Shown: positions 22,979 to 35,480, counted from the stretch's first letter. The stretch: 64,000 bases of DNA from Imbricaverruca yamaguchii (GCA_034440575.1 JAOTOL010001602.1:2266501-2330500), one strand, 5' to 3'. Notes: generated by a model not told the origin, from the sequence alone. Numbers and translations: made by a program.

Positions 22979-25155
22979 CAGCCTAGGTTCGTGTCATCGC
23001 CCTTGCTAATTTGTACTATTTATACTAGCTGGTAGCGTCCGGGCCGAAGAGTTGATAAATATGTTCGATAGTGTTCCAGACAAAGAGAACAACGCTCCAC
23101 TAGCACATTTAATTCAAATTGTGCGTAATAAATAATTGCTTTATCTCACCTTCATCCAATATCATGGTCCGCGCCGCCATCACTGGATGAATCGCACATG
23201 AACTTTAGTTCGCAATTGAAATAAAACTACCAAACATGCAAAAGCGAATCCTGTCATCCATAAATCACTTACAATTATATGCATCAACATATTTTGATTC
23301 AACGTTCTTTCATCTTCATCTCCATATTTGAAATAGAGTAATAGTTAAAGCTACTTTTCTAGTAAACAGATACCGAAACGCTTCTAACAACGCGGCGAAA
23401 ATCGTCTGAATTGTATCACACAGACTGACAATGAAAGCAGGTCTTGGCATGGTGTTTTCTTTTTATTTTCCAATGCCCGGTCCAACATCAGGATGGGCTC
23501 ATATCGTAGACTTCCTTCTCGAGTTGCAGGTATGCTCGTCGATGGTGCTTGTAGCTCTTGTTGCTTCCTATCTTCTTGCTTTTCTTCTCTCCTCTTGGCT
23601 TATTGCTTCTTGGGATTCTGGTGCTTGCTGGCGTCGTTATTGAGCGTGAGGACGCGCGACCGCTCTCCTGGGAGCCTCTCCACGGAAGGACCTACTGTGT
23701 CGTACCAAGTGCAATTAGATGAGAAGAGTGCGTGATTAAGCTTGGCCACTTTTCCTCGGCGCACCAATGACCAGTCACCAGGACACCCAACAGTCGTGAA
23801 ACTCTGCACAGCGCCCCAGGCGGGCGAACGGCTGGGACGCGTTTAATGACAAGTGAAAGCATGCGCAATCCAGTGATGGTACGAGCAGGTGTCAGCACTG
23901 CAGGAATTGCTGGTCACATTGAAAGTCACCGGCGATGCTCAGCGGACAGCGGTGGTTATGCTCAGTGTTGATAGACGATTGCATGGAGCATATGGCATCA
24001 CATGCCACCTCTGCTGATATTGTCACCAGCACTCGCCAAAGTCTGATGTTGCTCGGTGGTGAAAGGAGTCCTAGCTTTTGTGTAATGCATTTAGTATGAA
24101 TACCATGCGCTCGCTATTCAGTGGACTGTTTATACAGCGTTGCTTGTACACACACCTGGCTTTACACAATAATACGCACTGTTTTTCAGCACCCTTCATC
24201 CCTGCCACACCTTGCCTTTCCTGCCGGGGAGCATCACAAATGAGCCGAAAGTGATTCAGCGGGTTTGCTTCACAAAGCATCGTAAAAGCACTATAATTCC
24301 TCCGCGCGGTCAACCATGCGTCGGCTGGCCAGATAACTCGCGGTTCAGCTCTGGACACGAATCGAGCCGCTCACCTCAAATCGTCGTTCGCCAACACACA
24401 GAGGTCCTTCCCTCACACCGGAAGCCAGCATCTGAAGCACAAATTGTGCACGCACCTTTGGGATCATCGCGCCGATATCATACACATGCCGGTTAACGTC
24501 TTGTGGAGGCGGTGGCTGTGACTGCGGCGCACCCAGCAGCTGAGGCTATATGGCATCGCCTGCCTCCCACGCCGGCGGGAAGGGCGAGTACTGAGGGGAA
24601 TCGAACTATCGAACTGTAGACTAGGCTATCGACGTCTGGTTAACAGTTTGTGTTGCTGTGGGGATCTTTTCCTCAACACCACAGGACGCCCATTCACTTC
24701 ACATGTGCCGTCTGGGCTCGTGGTGAGCGGTACGCTACTGAGGAATTCCACGGTAGCTCAACCAGTCGGTGCCGTCCGAACATTTTTTTCTTGAAAAGTT
24801 GCGTTCCGGGGCTTTCAGGGGCGAACAATTCATTTATGATGACAAAAAATTCCTCCAAAAATATTTCCCAAGATACAGTCTTGGCAAATTTCCCAAGGTC
24901 AGTGAAGAGGCCTAAATTTGACGGCCCATAACTCCGAGGCTAATGGGGCTATTTCATTGAGTGTTTTTGGGTTGAATTGAAATGAATCATGGAACAAGTT
25001 GACTATCTCGGATTTTCGATTTCCAATTGATTAGGTCACGTGACCATGCGACCTATCTTTTGCGGCGTTACCTTGACCTTTTGGCTGCTGAAATTATAAC
25101 TTTCGTCTGATGACGATTTGAGCCCCATTCAGGCCATTTCAAATGAATTAATAAA
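22979..25155. other. Intergenic stretch without supported gene
   Basis: A frame at 23431-23643 contains a hydrophobic run (LVALVASYLLAFLLSSWL) but lacks supporting splice sites or homology. GTGACC/GGTCA motifs recur near 25030-25080. Nothing further could be assigned. Confidence 0.35.
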
Positions 25156-25815
25156 AAAGTACGTAAGCGTAAATGTACGTATGCGAAAATGTACGTATGC
25201 GCATACGTACATTTTCGCATACGTACATTTGCGCGTACGTACATTTGCGCATGCGTACTTTTGCGTTTACGTACATTTGCGCTTACGTATATTTGCGCAT
25301 ATGTACATTTGCGCATACGTACTTTTGCGCATACGTATATTTGCGCATACGTTCTTTTGCGCATACGTACTTTGACGTTTACGTACAGTTGCGCTTACGT
25401 GTATTTGCGTTTACATGCATTTGCGCATACCTACATTTTCCCATACGCACTTTTGCGTTTACTTACATTTGAGCTTACGTACATTTGAGCTAACGTACAT
25501 TTGCTTATACGTACATTTGCGCATGCGTACATTTGCTTATACGTACATTTGCGCTTACGTACATTTGCGCTTACGTACATTTGCGCTTACGTACATTTGC
25601 ACTTACGTACATTTGCGTTTACGTACATTTGCGTTTACATACATTTGCGCATACGTACATTTGCCATGCGTACATTTGCGCCTACGTACATTAACCATAC
25701 GTACATTTGCGCTTACGTATAATTGCCACGCGTACATCTGCGCTTACGTACATTTGCTTACGTACATTTGCGAACGTACATCTGCCATGCGTACATTTGC
25801 TTTATGTACATTTGT
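25156..25815 (+). repeat. TACGTACATTTGCGC 16-bp tandem array with palindromic start
   Basis: A unit of about 16 bp, typified by TTACGTACATTTGCGC, is repeated some forty times with small variants. The first units (25156-25200) run in the opposite orientation. 25171-25200 is the exact reverse complement of 25201-25230, a spacer-free 60-bp palindrome. The unit length is not a multiple of three and it has no stops, so all forward frames give the same 16-residue chant (TYICAYVHLRLRTFAL). These frames are artefacts. Confidence 0.9.
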
Positions 25816-27290
25816 CCGGTTACCACTGATGGGCATTTTTAGTCCCCTTTGTGACAGAAAAGGGGAGAGTAAATGGTCAGGCTGGGGAATAGTAATGCGA
25901 CGGTCTCGAACTTCGGCCGGCGAGACAGCCGTGCTCTTTGTTCTATTGTCGCTGTGTTGAGGCGGAGTAATGCGACGGACGGGAGCGCCGCTGCCGACCA
26001 GTTTGAACGTGCAGCCCGAGCACAGCAATTGTTCTGAGTTTGAAGACACAAATGGGATGCCTTGCGAATCGTGGGTGCATATTATGCCTGTACGACACTT
26101 CTATCCATGCGGATTGTGCATGATGCCTGCGTCCACAGACCAACGCGTCTACTTTCCCTGTCGATTATTAATCACTGTTCTGCAATGATCGTGTAATGCT
26201 TTGTCGCGTCGAGCGTCAACTCATGGACATCTGGCCTACACCACCTGACTGGTGTCGGGCGCGAATCGTCTATAGTCTGCGCTCACCGCGGCAGACTGCG
26301 TGAGCAGCTGACGTTCGCCGTGTACTGAAGCCAGTGATGGTGAGCGTGTGACTGGGGTTTAACGCCCGCGCGCCGGAGGGCCGTCGGTAGACATGACGCA
26401 ACCGGAGAGGTCGGGCGGATTCTTTACCCTCAGATTGTGGGAACTACTGAAGCCGGAAGCACAAATTTTGGACGGTGGGTTAATGCTGCTGTGAGCTGTC
26501 TACAGTATAAGTTTGGTGATTATACCTTTCGGAGTTTAGGAGCGTATCGAATGGGTCAGTCATGCTTTGGTGGTCCTACATGGTTCACCTATCATCTATA
26601 GATATGCAGATGTATAGATGCAGTGCTTAGACCTACTTGTACCGTCCCTTGATCACGCATGCTTTCACGAGTTATTAAACGCTTCCTACAGATACTATCT
26701 TACATCTGCAGGGTTAAATTAAGTCAATTTTGTCAAACATTGATGATTTCGCTGTTCAGAGATTCTTTTGGTCATACTGATGAGCAACACAAGCGTCCTG
26801 CATTCTAAATGATGATATATGTATTCATTGTCTGACATAGGGTACCGTAAGTCTACTGGGCCTAGAAACCCATCACCGTATTTTGAAAGCTCGATTATCG
26901 TAGCGATATTTTCTCAAGCATTTTAGACATGCACGCGTAACATCATTTCACCACGTACAGCATGAATTATAAATTCACGGACGGTGCATAGTATATTGCA
27001 CATACATTGCACATCAAATACGTGCAATTGTGCTAGGTGAAAGCGAAATCGGTGGGTAGATATTATGTATCCAATAATCACCGAACGTCCACCTGCACTT
27101 TCCTGCATAACACTGACTGAACCGTTTGAAAATGTTGCCGATGGGCACCGTTGGCGTGACGGCATGGCCACTTACTGTGCGCAGTAAACGCAGGGCCGTT
27201 GGCGGGACTGCATGGCTGTGCGCAGTAAACGCACCGATCCGGGAACCGCCGGTTCGAGGTGCGGCGCGGCAGCAACGCACTCGGCCGCCG
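25816..27290. other. Intergenic stretch, nothing recognised
   Basis: Mixed composition with short frames on both strands. No domain, splice pattern or repeat border was recognised. Confidence 0.4.
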
Positions 27291-27300
27291 GCGGCTCCAC

Positions 27301-27945
27301 CGTACCACCGAGCCGGGCCGACATCGGTGGTGGCCGGCTCCACCGTACCACCGAGCCGGGCCAACATCGGTGGTGGCCGTCTCCACCGTACCACCGAGCC
27401 GGGCCAACATCGGTGGTGGCCGGCTCCACCGTACCACCGAGCCGGGCCAACATTGGTGGTGGCCGGTTCCACCGTACCACCGAGCCGGGCCAACATCGGT
27501 GGTGGCCGGCTCCACCGTACCACCGAGCCGGGCCGACATCGGTGGTGGCCGGCTGCATCGTACCACCGAGCCGGGCCAACATCGGTGGTGGCCGTCTCCA
27601 CCGTACCACCGAGCCGGGCCAACATCGGTGGTGGCCGGCTCCACCGTACCACCGAGCCGGGCCAACATCGGTGGTGGCCGTCTCCACCGTACCACCGAGC
27701 CGGGCCAACATCGGTGGTGGCCGGCTTCACCGTACCACCGAGCCGGGCCAACATCGGTGGTGGCCGTCTCCACCGTACCACCGAGCCGGGCCAACATCGG
27801 TGGTGGCCGACTCCTTCGTACCACCCAGCCGGGCCAACATCGGTGGTGACCGTCTCCACCGTACCACCGAGCCGGGCCAACATCGGTGGTGCCCGGCTCC
27901 ACCGTACCACCGAGCCGGGCCAACATCGGTGGAGGCCGTCGGCCG
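27301..27945. repeat. 15 x 43-bp tandem array without a single indel
   Basis: CGTACCACC starts at 27301 and recurs every 43 bp to 27903, so fifteen units fit exactly. Two of the fifteen show a base change just before or within the downstream CCGAG core. The third-quarter position varies between GGCCGGCTCCA and GGCCGTCTCCA. Each unit contains ACCACCGA and TCGGTGGT, arms of a hairpin. Because 43 is not divisible by three and stops are absent, up to 298-codon frames cross the array in several registers on both strands. They are not genes. Confidence 0.95.
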
Positions 27946-28860
27946 GCTGGTCACCCCCACAGCCAGTCGATTTCCATTCCTACGGACGGATTTAGAAGAT
28001 TGCGATTGTATGCGATGCGCTTTGCAATTCGCTACAAAGTAAAATATTGCCTTACCTTATGTCTATCCGTTTGTGAGATATCTGGGAAAACAGGAGTGGT
28101 GGGTGTAATCCACCCACCCATTCTGCTTTTATTGCGCACATTAAGTTACGAGCGTTGACATGTGCGGTCGCCACCTGGAAGCAGGTCTGCCATTTTGACA
28201 GCAAACGACCAACATCGTGAAATTGCCATCACTGTTTCACCGCTCCTACCACCTGGATGGCTAGTTTCATTGAATGGACGTTCGGACAAGCGGGCACTTT
28301 CTTGCAATATTATCATGGATGCTAATGCAAGACAGTGCATGACTGCCGTGCGAAACGACCCCGCTGAGGGAACGGATGACCGCAACTGACATTTCGCTTC
28401 CTGTAGTCACCGATAAACGTGCGTGAAAGTGCAGCCGGGTCACTTCACATGGCTGATAATATAACTGCTTCATGCGCACCAGCAGCGCAATTGTATGCTC
28501 GTATCTTCGAAATTCCGTCGCCCAGTTGTATGAGCCTTGGTATGCGATGGCACATGTGATATGTATAATAACGCCGCGTCGTACCGCTACCCATCAGAGC
28601 TATTGCTCTCTGCGACAATTTCCAGCGGCGAAGCTGGAATATGGAAGGCGGGGCCAGTGAAGCTCTGGGGCGCAGCATTGGTATTTACTGCAGAACAATT
28701 TTACCATTAGCTGATCCTTACCTACGCTTTCCATCTACATTATTTCCTTTTGTCGTGAAATTACTTCTTAGTGTGTGGTGGCCTTAATTACTTATTTTCA
28801 GCCATAGAGTTTGCACCTGCAGTTACCGCTGAAAAACGCCATCGAACGAGACGTTTGCGT
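27946..28860. other. Intergenic stretch, possible solo end of a TTAA-like element
   Basis: GGTGGGTGTAATCCACCC (about 28098-28115) followed by TTGCGCACATTAA (about 28132-28144) resembles the palindrome-plus-terminus layout of families A and B, but with different sequence. No gene is supported. Confidence 0.3.
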
Positions 28861-29160
28861 CAGGTCTGGCGGGCCGGGGCGGTGGAGGGATAGACGTCAG
28901 GTCTGGCGGGTCGGGGCGGTGGCGGCAGAAACGTCAGGTCTGGTGGGCTGGGGGAGGGGGGGTGGAGGGATAGACGTCGGGTCTGGCGGGCCGGGGCGGT
29001 GGCGGCAGAGACATCAGGTCTGGTGGGCTGGGGCGGTGGAGGGATAGACGTCAAGTCTGGCGGGATGGGGGGGGGTGGAGGGATAGACGTCAGGTCTCGC
29101 GGGCTGGGGGGGGCGGTGGAGGGATAGACGTCAGGTCTGGCGGGCCGGGGCGGTGGCGGG
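28861..29160. repeat. 37-bp GC-rich minisatellite, about eight units
   Basis: Units starting CAGGTCTGGCGGGCCGGGG recur at 28861, 28898 and 28935, then at slightly irregular spacing to about 29160. Most contain GGTGGAGGGATAGACGT. G-run length changes (GGGGGGG near 28954 and 29067) cause the irregular spacing. Confidence 0.85.
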
Positions 29161-31515
29161 AAACACGCGTAACGAGCATCGCCACGAGATGTCAGGAGAA
29201 TGTGGTTATGATTACCATACAGTGCAGCTAGGTACTCATGATGGGTTATAGTGTACCATTCGTTAGATCTATCTGTTCCGCCGGCCGGTACTCGGTGAGA
29301 ATATGGCTGTTCATCGATGGATTCATGGAATGTGGTTGTTATGATCTCGGTTCGTTGGTGGAATGCCAATATGATGCAATTTGGAGTGCCTCATTTGAGT
29401 TCAGGTTCCATTTTTACAATATGGAAGTAAAAACAAGATAATATTAGCACGTGTGGCCAACAAATTACCATTGTCATTCTACGTGCACGAAAGCAATTGC
29501 GAAGCTTGAAAAAAAAACATGCATAGCAAATGCATTTTATGCACCATGACCTTCATTTCAGATATTACGTGAATCAGATCGACCCGCTACATTTGATAAC
29601 ATGTTGGCAATGCCTAAGTGTGCTCTCAATCGCGTACTGTTGTTAATTTCGACGATTCATAAGCAGCCTATCGGTTGCGAACTGTGAGTGAAATTAGTCA
29701 CCTTATAACGTCATATTGGTCTGGTACAAGAAGGCCTGCGACTCAATTTGTTTCTAAAGTTCAGGGTGTCCAAAATTTGCGCTCGCTGGCGGACGGCAGC
29801 TCCAGCGCTTCTCAAGATATTCTTCCCACCTCACGATATCCTTTCTCAATGTATCCTTTCCGTTGCCATAATTGCAGTGCTGCAATACAGTCCGGAAAAG
29901 ATTGCCACCGCTGTCCCTTCTCATTCCGGGGAAAGTTTGTCTTGGGACTTATCGGAAGTTTATCACTGCCTACTGTGTCTTTACGAAGACTTACCTTCCG
30001 TCACTACACTTTGGCGGCGAACATTTGTGTGGGATTTTCCCCACGGATGTTGGCGGCATATTTCTGACTACGTCGGTTTCATGTACCATGTTAGCTGGGA
30101 AAGGAACTGGGGAATACTTCAGCGTTATCAGAAGGTATGGTTTTGATCGTTGGGACCATGCACATGCAATTAAGAATGGGAGCAGTCTCCAGTTCAAAAT
30201 TGCTACAAGAATGCACAAAGGAATATTAGTTTATAAAGTAGCAGTGATTAAGTAAGAAAAAATAACCGTACCCCTCACACTACCGAAATGTAGACGCATC
30301 CCTGGTCCATGAGTTTCTCTGATCCCCGACACTCAAAAATTGCTTGACAGCACAAACGTTCATTTCGAAGAAGACTAATCGCATCAAACGTGCGACGTGC
30401 CCTTCAACCAGGCGGCGTAGCGCCGAACGCGAACTTTTTGTCAGTGCTGAGCTCTCACCAGCCCACGTCTGAGCGAGATGACGACAGTTATTTCGGGTTT
30501 TGATAAAGATGTCTCTTAATCCTGAAAACGAACACAGAAAACCGTATGAGCCATCAGCTTGGCCTTAAATTGTTCGCACTTTTGGCCTTATGACCTTGAC
30601 CTATCTTCTTTAGAGATATCGGAGATAATGCCACTTTTCTAGCTTAGTGAAAGCTACTTCCACTCGACATCCATTTCATTTCCAGCAGCATGTCTACCAA
30701 AGTCGTGTTGCCGATACAGAAGTATGTATCGGGCATCTTTCCTGGAATAAAAACGCACCCCGGATGTACAGTTTCAGGTATCCCACTGATAAAAGCACAC
30801 AAGCGGAAGGGGTGTTGGGAATTGGTTGTCTTTAACCCAATTCTTGGAAATGTTATCACTTACCATGATGGCTTTGATAACATCTTACTGTTGTCATTAG
30901 TGACAAAATGCTGCGATTAAAAAAATTATATATTCACAATAAATATCAGTAAATAAATCGCCATGAATATCTAGAATATAAATCATGTCCGCATTAATCA
31001 TCAGCACGAAAATGAGCGAACGCGTATGGCAGCTTGTTTTACCGATAAAACTGAATATAGCCACAGACGTCCGCACGAGCAGCGGAGGGGACCTTCATGC
31101 CCTAGTACCTCTCGAAATCCTTACCCAATAACACAGGGCGTGACATGGACAAAACCGAGTTAGAAATAATGACTTTCTCATGATTTTCGCGAATTATCAT
31201 GCCCTATAAATCTAAATACCTGCAATTGTGAGTAGTAAAAGGCTAAATTAGAGCACCGGGCGAAACCAACCACTTCGGACATACTACAAATCACTCACGC
31301 TTGGAATCTCCTTTTCATCGTTTGATGATTTCATAGCACGATTTCATGGTCCGTGTTCTGTTATTCGACTATAGCCATTGTAGTGAATGACAAGCATGGT
31401 GTGGTTTCGTAATAATCTGTCTTCCAACTCTAAATTGCGTATGCCAATAAATCATTGTAATGTACTGGGCGTTGCTTCTCTCGGTATTTACTGTTACACT
31501 TATTATGTTTCGTCA
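29161..31515. other. Intergenic stretch; three open forward frames at 29675-30255
   Basis: All three forward frames are open for about 130 codons in 29675-30255, which is unusual, yet none shows a recognised motif and no splice pattern favours one. The rest holds no supported feature. TGACCTTGACC occurs near 30592. Confidence 0.3.
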
Positions 31516-31519
31516 CGCT

Positions 31520-31532
31520 ATTGACCGTTCAA
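31520..31532 (+). repeat. Left terminal inverted repeat of the 8-kb transposon
   Basis: The sequence ATTGACCGTTCAA is complementary to 39567-39579. It is followed 50-100 bases inside by a doubled ACTATTTCGGGTCCTTG phrase (about 31623 and 31650) that may belong to the promoter or to transposase binding sites. Confidence 0.65.
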
Positions 31533-31701
31533 GGCGAAAGGGTTGCCGCCTGCCGGCATAAACGTTGAACTACAGTTGGTGGGATAAAAGTGTGACAAAT
31601 CTGGCGCGCTATCAGAAACATACTATTTCGGGTCCTTGTAACTCATACTATTTCGGGTCCTTGAAATTTGAGAGTGTGAGGGCTCTTGCAAAGCTGTGAA
31701 C

Positions 31702-34511
31702 ATGATGAATCAAGTGGATAAGGTGAGCAAGTCCAATACATATTGTTGTGTTCCACAATGCAAATCATTGCACAGGAGGGAACCTGAAGTCAGCTTCCAT
31801 CGCTTCCCGAGATATAAGTTACTTTCAAAAAAGTGGCACAACATTTTAAAAATGGGCAAGAAAGCATCAAGGCACATGAAGGTATGCAGCAAGCACTTCA
31901 AGAAGGATGATTATATACTTTCTGGTATGTATATATGGATGAAGGCTTCATAAAACTATTGGTGTTACCAGCATGTAATTCAACCATATTGCTTTCATAC
32001 ACATAATAATAAACTGCATATCTACATGTACAATTAGCATGTAATGCAACAGGTAAAATTAAGCAACCTTGAGGAATTGTCGGTATTTAAATCATGTGCA
32101 CATAAGGGATGCGTTCAAATTTATTTGGTATTTATATAAAGTTTTGTGCCCGTTTTGGACTCGTGGTGAGCAACTGACCATATTCTTATTATGCAATTGA
32201 CCATATTCTTCTACATCAAATTAATTCTTTTTTGTCTATCTCTTATTATTACCCTTTTGATATATTTTGCATACAATATCTTACCAGTGGCATCTTATGG
32301 ACATCGCTCAACCAAACACTTTCCAAGTAACATATCATTCTAAATCTATTTTCTTACCTCTTAACATTCACTCTGAAGGTTCATTTGCTTGACAGTACAT
32401 TAGCTTAGATAAAAACTGCTACATTTTGGTCTCATGATTCTTCGCTTTCTTGGTCTTCTTTCCAGAGTAATTCTGCTATTGGTGTTGCATAATCAGGGAT
32501 TCACCACTATTGTATACCTAATGTTGGGTAATGTAGCATGCATACTCTGGGGGGGATGTTGTAATTGTTATACTTGTCCCACATTAATGCTGCACCAATG
32601 TCGGCAATCGCAGTGGTTGATGTATCCATGAACATGTGCCAGTGAAAAATATAATGATTACTCTATAAATATTTAATTCCCATTTTTCTGCAAGCTAATA
32701 TGGCATGCTTTGCTGTTATTTTTCGCAATTGCTATGAAATATAGGTAGGCACTAATCGAATTGATTGGTTGGTTGGTTATTTGAGTTTTAGGGTGCATCG
32801 ACCAGGTTTCGTCATTCAGTGCCCATTTACCCTTTTCAGGTCTCAGACCACTTACTGATCGGATGAAAGATGTGGCTCTCCATGCTCTTATGCTAACTTC
32901 TGTTACTAATTGCAGCGTACCCATCGAAGAAACCTTACTTGAAGAGGAACACCTTGCCTTCTCAAAATCTGCCTGTTTTGAGCTGTTCTAGAGCTACTTC
33001 TGCAAAGCAGAATGCTCAGCTTGATTTCCGCCGGTTGAGAAAACAACTCAGAGATGAAAATGTACAGGAACAGCATGAGGAACTGAGAGCTCCTCTTCCT
33101 GCATGGGGGGAGCACGTCCACAGCATCTTTGACCCTGAGATCATCCTCCAGGAGTCAGGTCAGTGCCTTCATCAGAATTATGCTGTTAATTTTCCCATCG
33201 CATAGTTCAGATAATTGGCTGTGCCTTTTCTTGGCATACATTAGTCTTGCTATTGATATCACAGCATTCAATACTATGCTGTTTGTAATATTTTAGCAGG
33301 TGTACAGGTGCGTGGCCATGCAATCTTCTGCACACTTGGCGTGAAACTGCATGGGAACAATTGGTTCAACTGGTTTTGGTCACGTTCATAAATTGACGAA
33401 GCCCCAGCCTCCATTGTCATGTGCAACATCTGTGTATGTGCATAATTTCTCATACTTGCATAACATCGAAATTGTAACTCCTTTAGTTGCCTACCAAGAG
33501 TCGGCGGAGGTGCCTGATGAAACTCTGGTGGACACTGAAAATGTACCTCAGCTGCCCAGCATGGACGCCGTGCACTCCGTTCTAAAACAGCACGGAATAT
33601 CATCACCAGACGTCATCAACCAGCACAACCATACGATCATGAACATGCTGGATACAGAAGAAAAGCTGCGAGTAGCAACTGGAATTAACAGTTTTGCTTT
33701 GCTTAATGCACTTGACACCTGCTGCAAGAAACAAGTAGGGAAGGATATAGACATGTCCACAGGCATCATTCTTGTATGTATGAAGCTTAAGCTCAATCTT
33801 TCTTTCAGCTTTTTGGCAATACTCTGTCGTAAATCCGGAACTGCATGTAGTAATATCTTCTATCAGACTTTCCCAACTCTAAGTGCAGTGCTAAGTGACG
33901 CAATCTTGTGGCCAGACAAAGCCGAGGTAATGGCAAATATGCCACGTTGCTTTGGGAAATACAAAAACACCAGAGTGGTAGTTGACTGCACTGAGGTACC
34001 TGTCGAGCGTACAAAATGTCTCTCTTGTAGGCTGGCTACTTACTCCCACTATAAAGGCACACACACTGTGAAGTTTATGGTTGGTGTATCGCCCGCGGGT
34101 ACTGTGACATTTGTGAGTCGTGTGTATGGTGGACGAGTGTCCGACAAATTTATATTTGAGCATAGCGGACTGTGCGAGAAGCTGGAACCATTTGTAGATG
34201 CCGTGATGGCCGATAAAGGCTTTCTCATAGATGATGCACTTTTTCAACGCGGCATCGCCCTCCATCGGCCCCCGTACCTCCGCAAGCAGAAACAGCTGCC
34301 TAAGTCTGATGCGTTGCACACTGCAGATCTTGCTCGAGCTCGAGTACACGTTGAAAGGGTAATCGAACGTTTGAGGCAATTCAGTATTTTGAATGCGAAA
34401 CTGCCGTGGAGGATGGTGTCATATGTGTCATCATTGCTCAATGTCATCTGTGGGCTTACCAACCTGTGCTCTCCAATTCTTGCGGAAGACAAGTTCGCGA
34501 TCGACGCCTAG
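31702..34511 (+). CDS. THAP-domain DDE transposase (three exons, 496 aa)
   Basis: Exons 31702-31924, 32916-33158 and 33487-34511 join at phase 1 both times, through GTATGT/TTGCAG and GTCAGT/CTTTAG borders. They give 1491 nt without a stop. Residues 1-91 are a THAP zinc finger: C15/C16, C20, P36, W45, C62 and H65 are present. The closing segment YLKRNTLPSQNLP supplies the conserved proline and is completed only by splicing to exon 2. Residues about 310-460 form a DDE_Tnp_4 (Harbinger-like) nuclease: D322 in VVVDCTEV, D398 in VMADKGFL, E445 in RVHVERVIERLR. The protein should bind the transposon ends and catalyse excision and insertion in the nucleus. The ATG at 31702 follows a GTG AAC and is the first ATG of the frame. 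All catalytic residues are intact. A domesticated single-copy gene is the alternative. Confidence 0.88.
31925..32915 (+). other. Intron 1 of the THAP-DDE transposase
   Basis: It starts GTATGT after the THAP cysteine/histidine part and ends TTACTAATTGCAG, with a good branch-point-like TACTAAT. It is AT-rich. At about 32757-32835 it carries a copy of the dispersed GGTTATTTGAGTTTTAGGG / GTGCCCA repeat. Confidence 0.75.
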
Positions 34512-34574
34512 GATGGTCGAGGTTAGGAAGTGGTATGAGTATGCGCTTCGTACATAGGCTATGTGTTTGTTTGC

Positions 34575-34594
34575 GTGTGTGTGTGTGTGTGTGA
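34575..34594. repeat. (GT)n microsatellite
   Basis: About nine GT dinucleotides lie in the 3' flank of the transposase gene, just before the 63-bp array. Confidence 0.85.
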
Positions 34595-34780
34595 TTGAGT
34601 TTGACCAGCCTGCCACCATGTGGGTGGTTTCGGCGGTTTGTAGGGAATTCACGGACACTGACTTGATCCAATATATCGTATTTGTGTTTTCTGTATCATG
34701 TACACCACAGTGAGGTCATGTTACGGCCGTCAATCCGAAACGCGCGCGAGGTACTTCGACGTGGTGAAACTACTGCCCGA

Positions 34781-35480
34781 CGACTGGAGCGCAGCACCAC
34801 TGACGGCCGGCGAGCGGCACCGCAGCTGAGGCTGCACCAGGAACGACTGGAGCGCAGCACCACTGACGGCCGGCGAGCGGCACTGCAGACGGAGTTTCAC
34901 CAGCACCGGCCGGAGCGCAACACCACTGGCGGCCGGCGAGCGGCACTGCAGACGGAGTTTCACCAGCACCGGCCGGAGCGCAGCACCACTGACGGCCGGC
35001 GAGCGGCACCACAGCTGAGGCTGCACCAGCAACGACTGGAGCGCAGCACCACTGACGGCCGGCGAGCGGCACTGCAGACGGAGTTTCACCAGCACCGGCC
35101 GGAGCGCAACACCACTGGCGGCCGGCGAGCGGCACTGCAGACGGAGTTTCACCAGCACCGGCCGGAGCGCAGCACCACTGACGGCCGGCGAGCGGCACCA
35201 CAGCTGAGGCTGCACCAGCAACGACTGGAGCGCAGCACCACTGACGGCCGGCGAGCGGCACCACAGCTGAGGCTGCACCAGCAACGACTGGAGCGCAGCA
35301 CCACTGACGGCCGGCGAGCGGCACCACAGCTGAGGCTGCACCAGCAACGACTGGAGCGCAGCACCACTGACGGCCGCGACGGCGGCGAGCGGCACCACAG
35401 CTGAGGCTGCACCAGCAACGACTGGAGCGCAGCACCACTGACGGCCGGCGAGCGGCACTGCAGACAGCAGGCGCGTGGCA
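34781..35480. repeat. 63-bp minisatellite between the two transposon genes
   Basis: CGACTGGAGCGCAGCACCAC or a variant starts every 63 bp from 34781 to 35348, then after 71 bp at 35419 because of an 8-bp insertion. That makes eleven units. Three unit types differ at GCTGAGGCTGCACCAG versus GACGGAGTTTCACCAG and at ACTGACGG versus ACTGGCGG. The type order repeats as a 189-bp higher-order block. Since 63 is divisible by three, frames stay open on both strands: 240 codons forward, with a 21-residue repeat such as LERSTTDGRRAAPQLRLHQQ, and 276 codons reverse. I see no evidence that either is translated. Confidence 0.92.

Noticed and set aside
25068..25960. Threonine/tyrosine/alanine-rich repeat proteins in three frames
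   Set aside because: They are produced by the 16-bp TACGTAC unit, which yields the same 16-residue repeat in every forward frame. The same applies at 40785-41960.
27014..28042. Open frames of up to 298 codons on both strands
   Set aside because: They cross the 15 x 43-bp array. The unit has no stops and 43 is not a multiple of three, so all registers are open by construction.
33301..33400. Alternative third exon of the transposase after TTTTAGCAG
   Set aside because: It is in phase but hits a stop within about 30 codons. The acceptor at 33486 gives the full open frame.
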